DNA from: Bacillota bacterium
GTDB taxonomy: Bacteria; Bacillota; Clostridia; Christensenellales; CAG-138
Reading direction: 5' to 3'
Length of the DNA stretch: 5,969 bases
Assembly (NCBI GenBank): GCA_023458615.1
Contig: JAEWYV010000076.1
Location: 1 to 5,969, forward strand
The notes beneath the pieces were generated by a model, which had not been told where the DNA came from, did not search any database, and saw only the letters and a list, made by a program, of their open reading frames with translations. Each line of letters opens with the position of its first letter. Position 1 is the first letter of the stretch. Shown piece after piece: positions 5,959 through 5,969 of this stretch. Position numbers and translations under genes: made by a program.

Positions 5959-5969
5959 ATTCTTACCAA

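Larger units (their letters stand above)
5665..5969. other. Intergenic region with no gene; likely regulatory DNA upstream of the MFS gene
   Basis: No open frame with coding character or family resemblance is seen on either strand over these 305 bases. The stretch holds two GC-rich hairpins near the MFS gene (5690-5704 and 5719-5747), an inverted repeat with extra TCAAC copies (5813-5860), a 9-base direct repeat (5892-5922) and a possible rightward promoter (5930-5958). No strong minus-strand promoter stands out. CATAAT on the minus strand (5709-5704) is a fair -10 but has no matching -35. A TTGAGT...TATACA pair around 5825-5847 has only 15-base spacing. The arrangement suggests a divergent gene beginning to the right, outside the window. 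Confidence 0.6.

Noticed and set aside
1..5969. Search for CRISPR arrays, insertion sequences, tRNA or rRNA genes, phage or toxin-antitoxin genes
   Set aside because: No regularly spaced repeats with unique spacers, transposase motifs, tRNA-like folds or small paired toxin-antitoxin frames were seen. The 18-base array has no spacers and lies in coding sequence.

Overview
This looks like chromosomal DNA from a Gram-positive anaerobe of the Clostridia type. The moderately GC-rich coding sequence, the AG-rich ribosome sites and a large FtsX-type ABC permease with an extracytoplasmic coiled coil all fit that lineage. No 16S or other phylogenetic marker is present, so this is an inference.

Layout: bases 1-371 hold the C-terminal half of an ABC transporter ATPase that begins before the window. 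Bases 421-3555 hold its partner permease, about 1044 residues with eight predicted membrane helices and a coiled-coil hairpin of about 245 residues. Together they form a MacB/LolD-like ABC exporter or mechanotransmission unit in one operon. A near-perfect 37-base hairpin at 3560-3596 ends the operon and also serves the convergent gene. On the minus strand, 3606-4205 encodes a YdeI/OmpD-associated-type protein (DUF1801-like plus C-terminal OmdA-like region). Upstream of it, 4288-5619 (alternative start at 5664) encodes a 12-helix major facilitator efflux protein of the DHA3/Mef-like group. These two minus-strand genes lie 82 bases apart with no visible terminator between them and may share a transcript.

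From 5620 to 5969 no gene is seen. This stretch carries the MFS leader, two GC-rich hairpins, an inverted repeat, a 9-base direct repeat and a possible rightward promoter at the edge, which together look like a regulatory region between divergent genes.

The least ordinary item is a degenerate 18-base tandem repeat (5521-5646). It spans the ribosome site, start codon and first codons of the MFS gene and encodes a hexapeptide-repeat N-terminal tail. I found no mobile element, CRISPR array, RNA gene or recognisable new multigene system; most of the window is ordinary transport and housekeeping accessory DNA.
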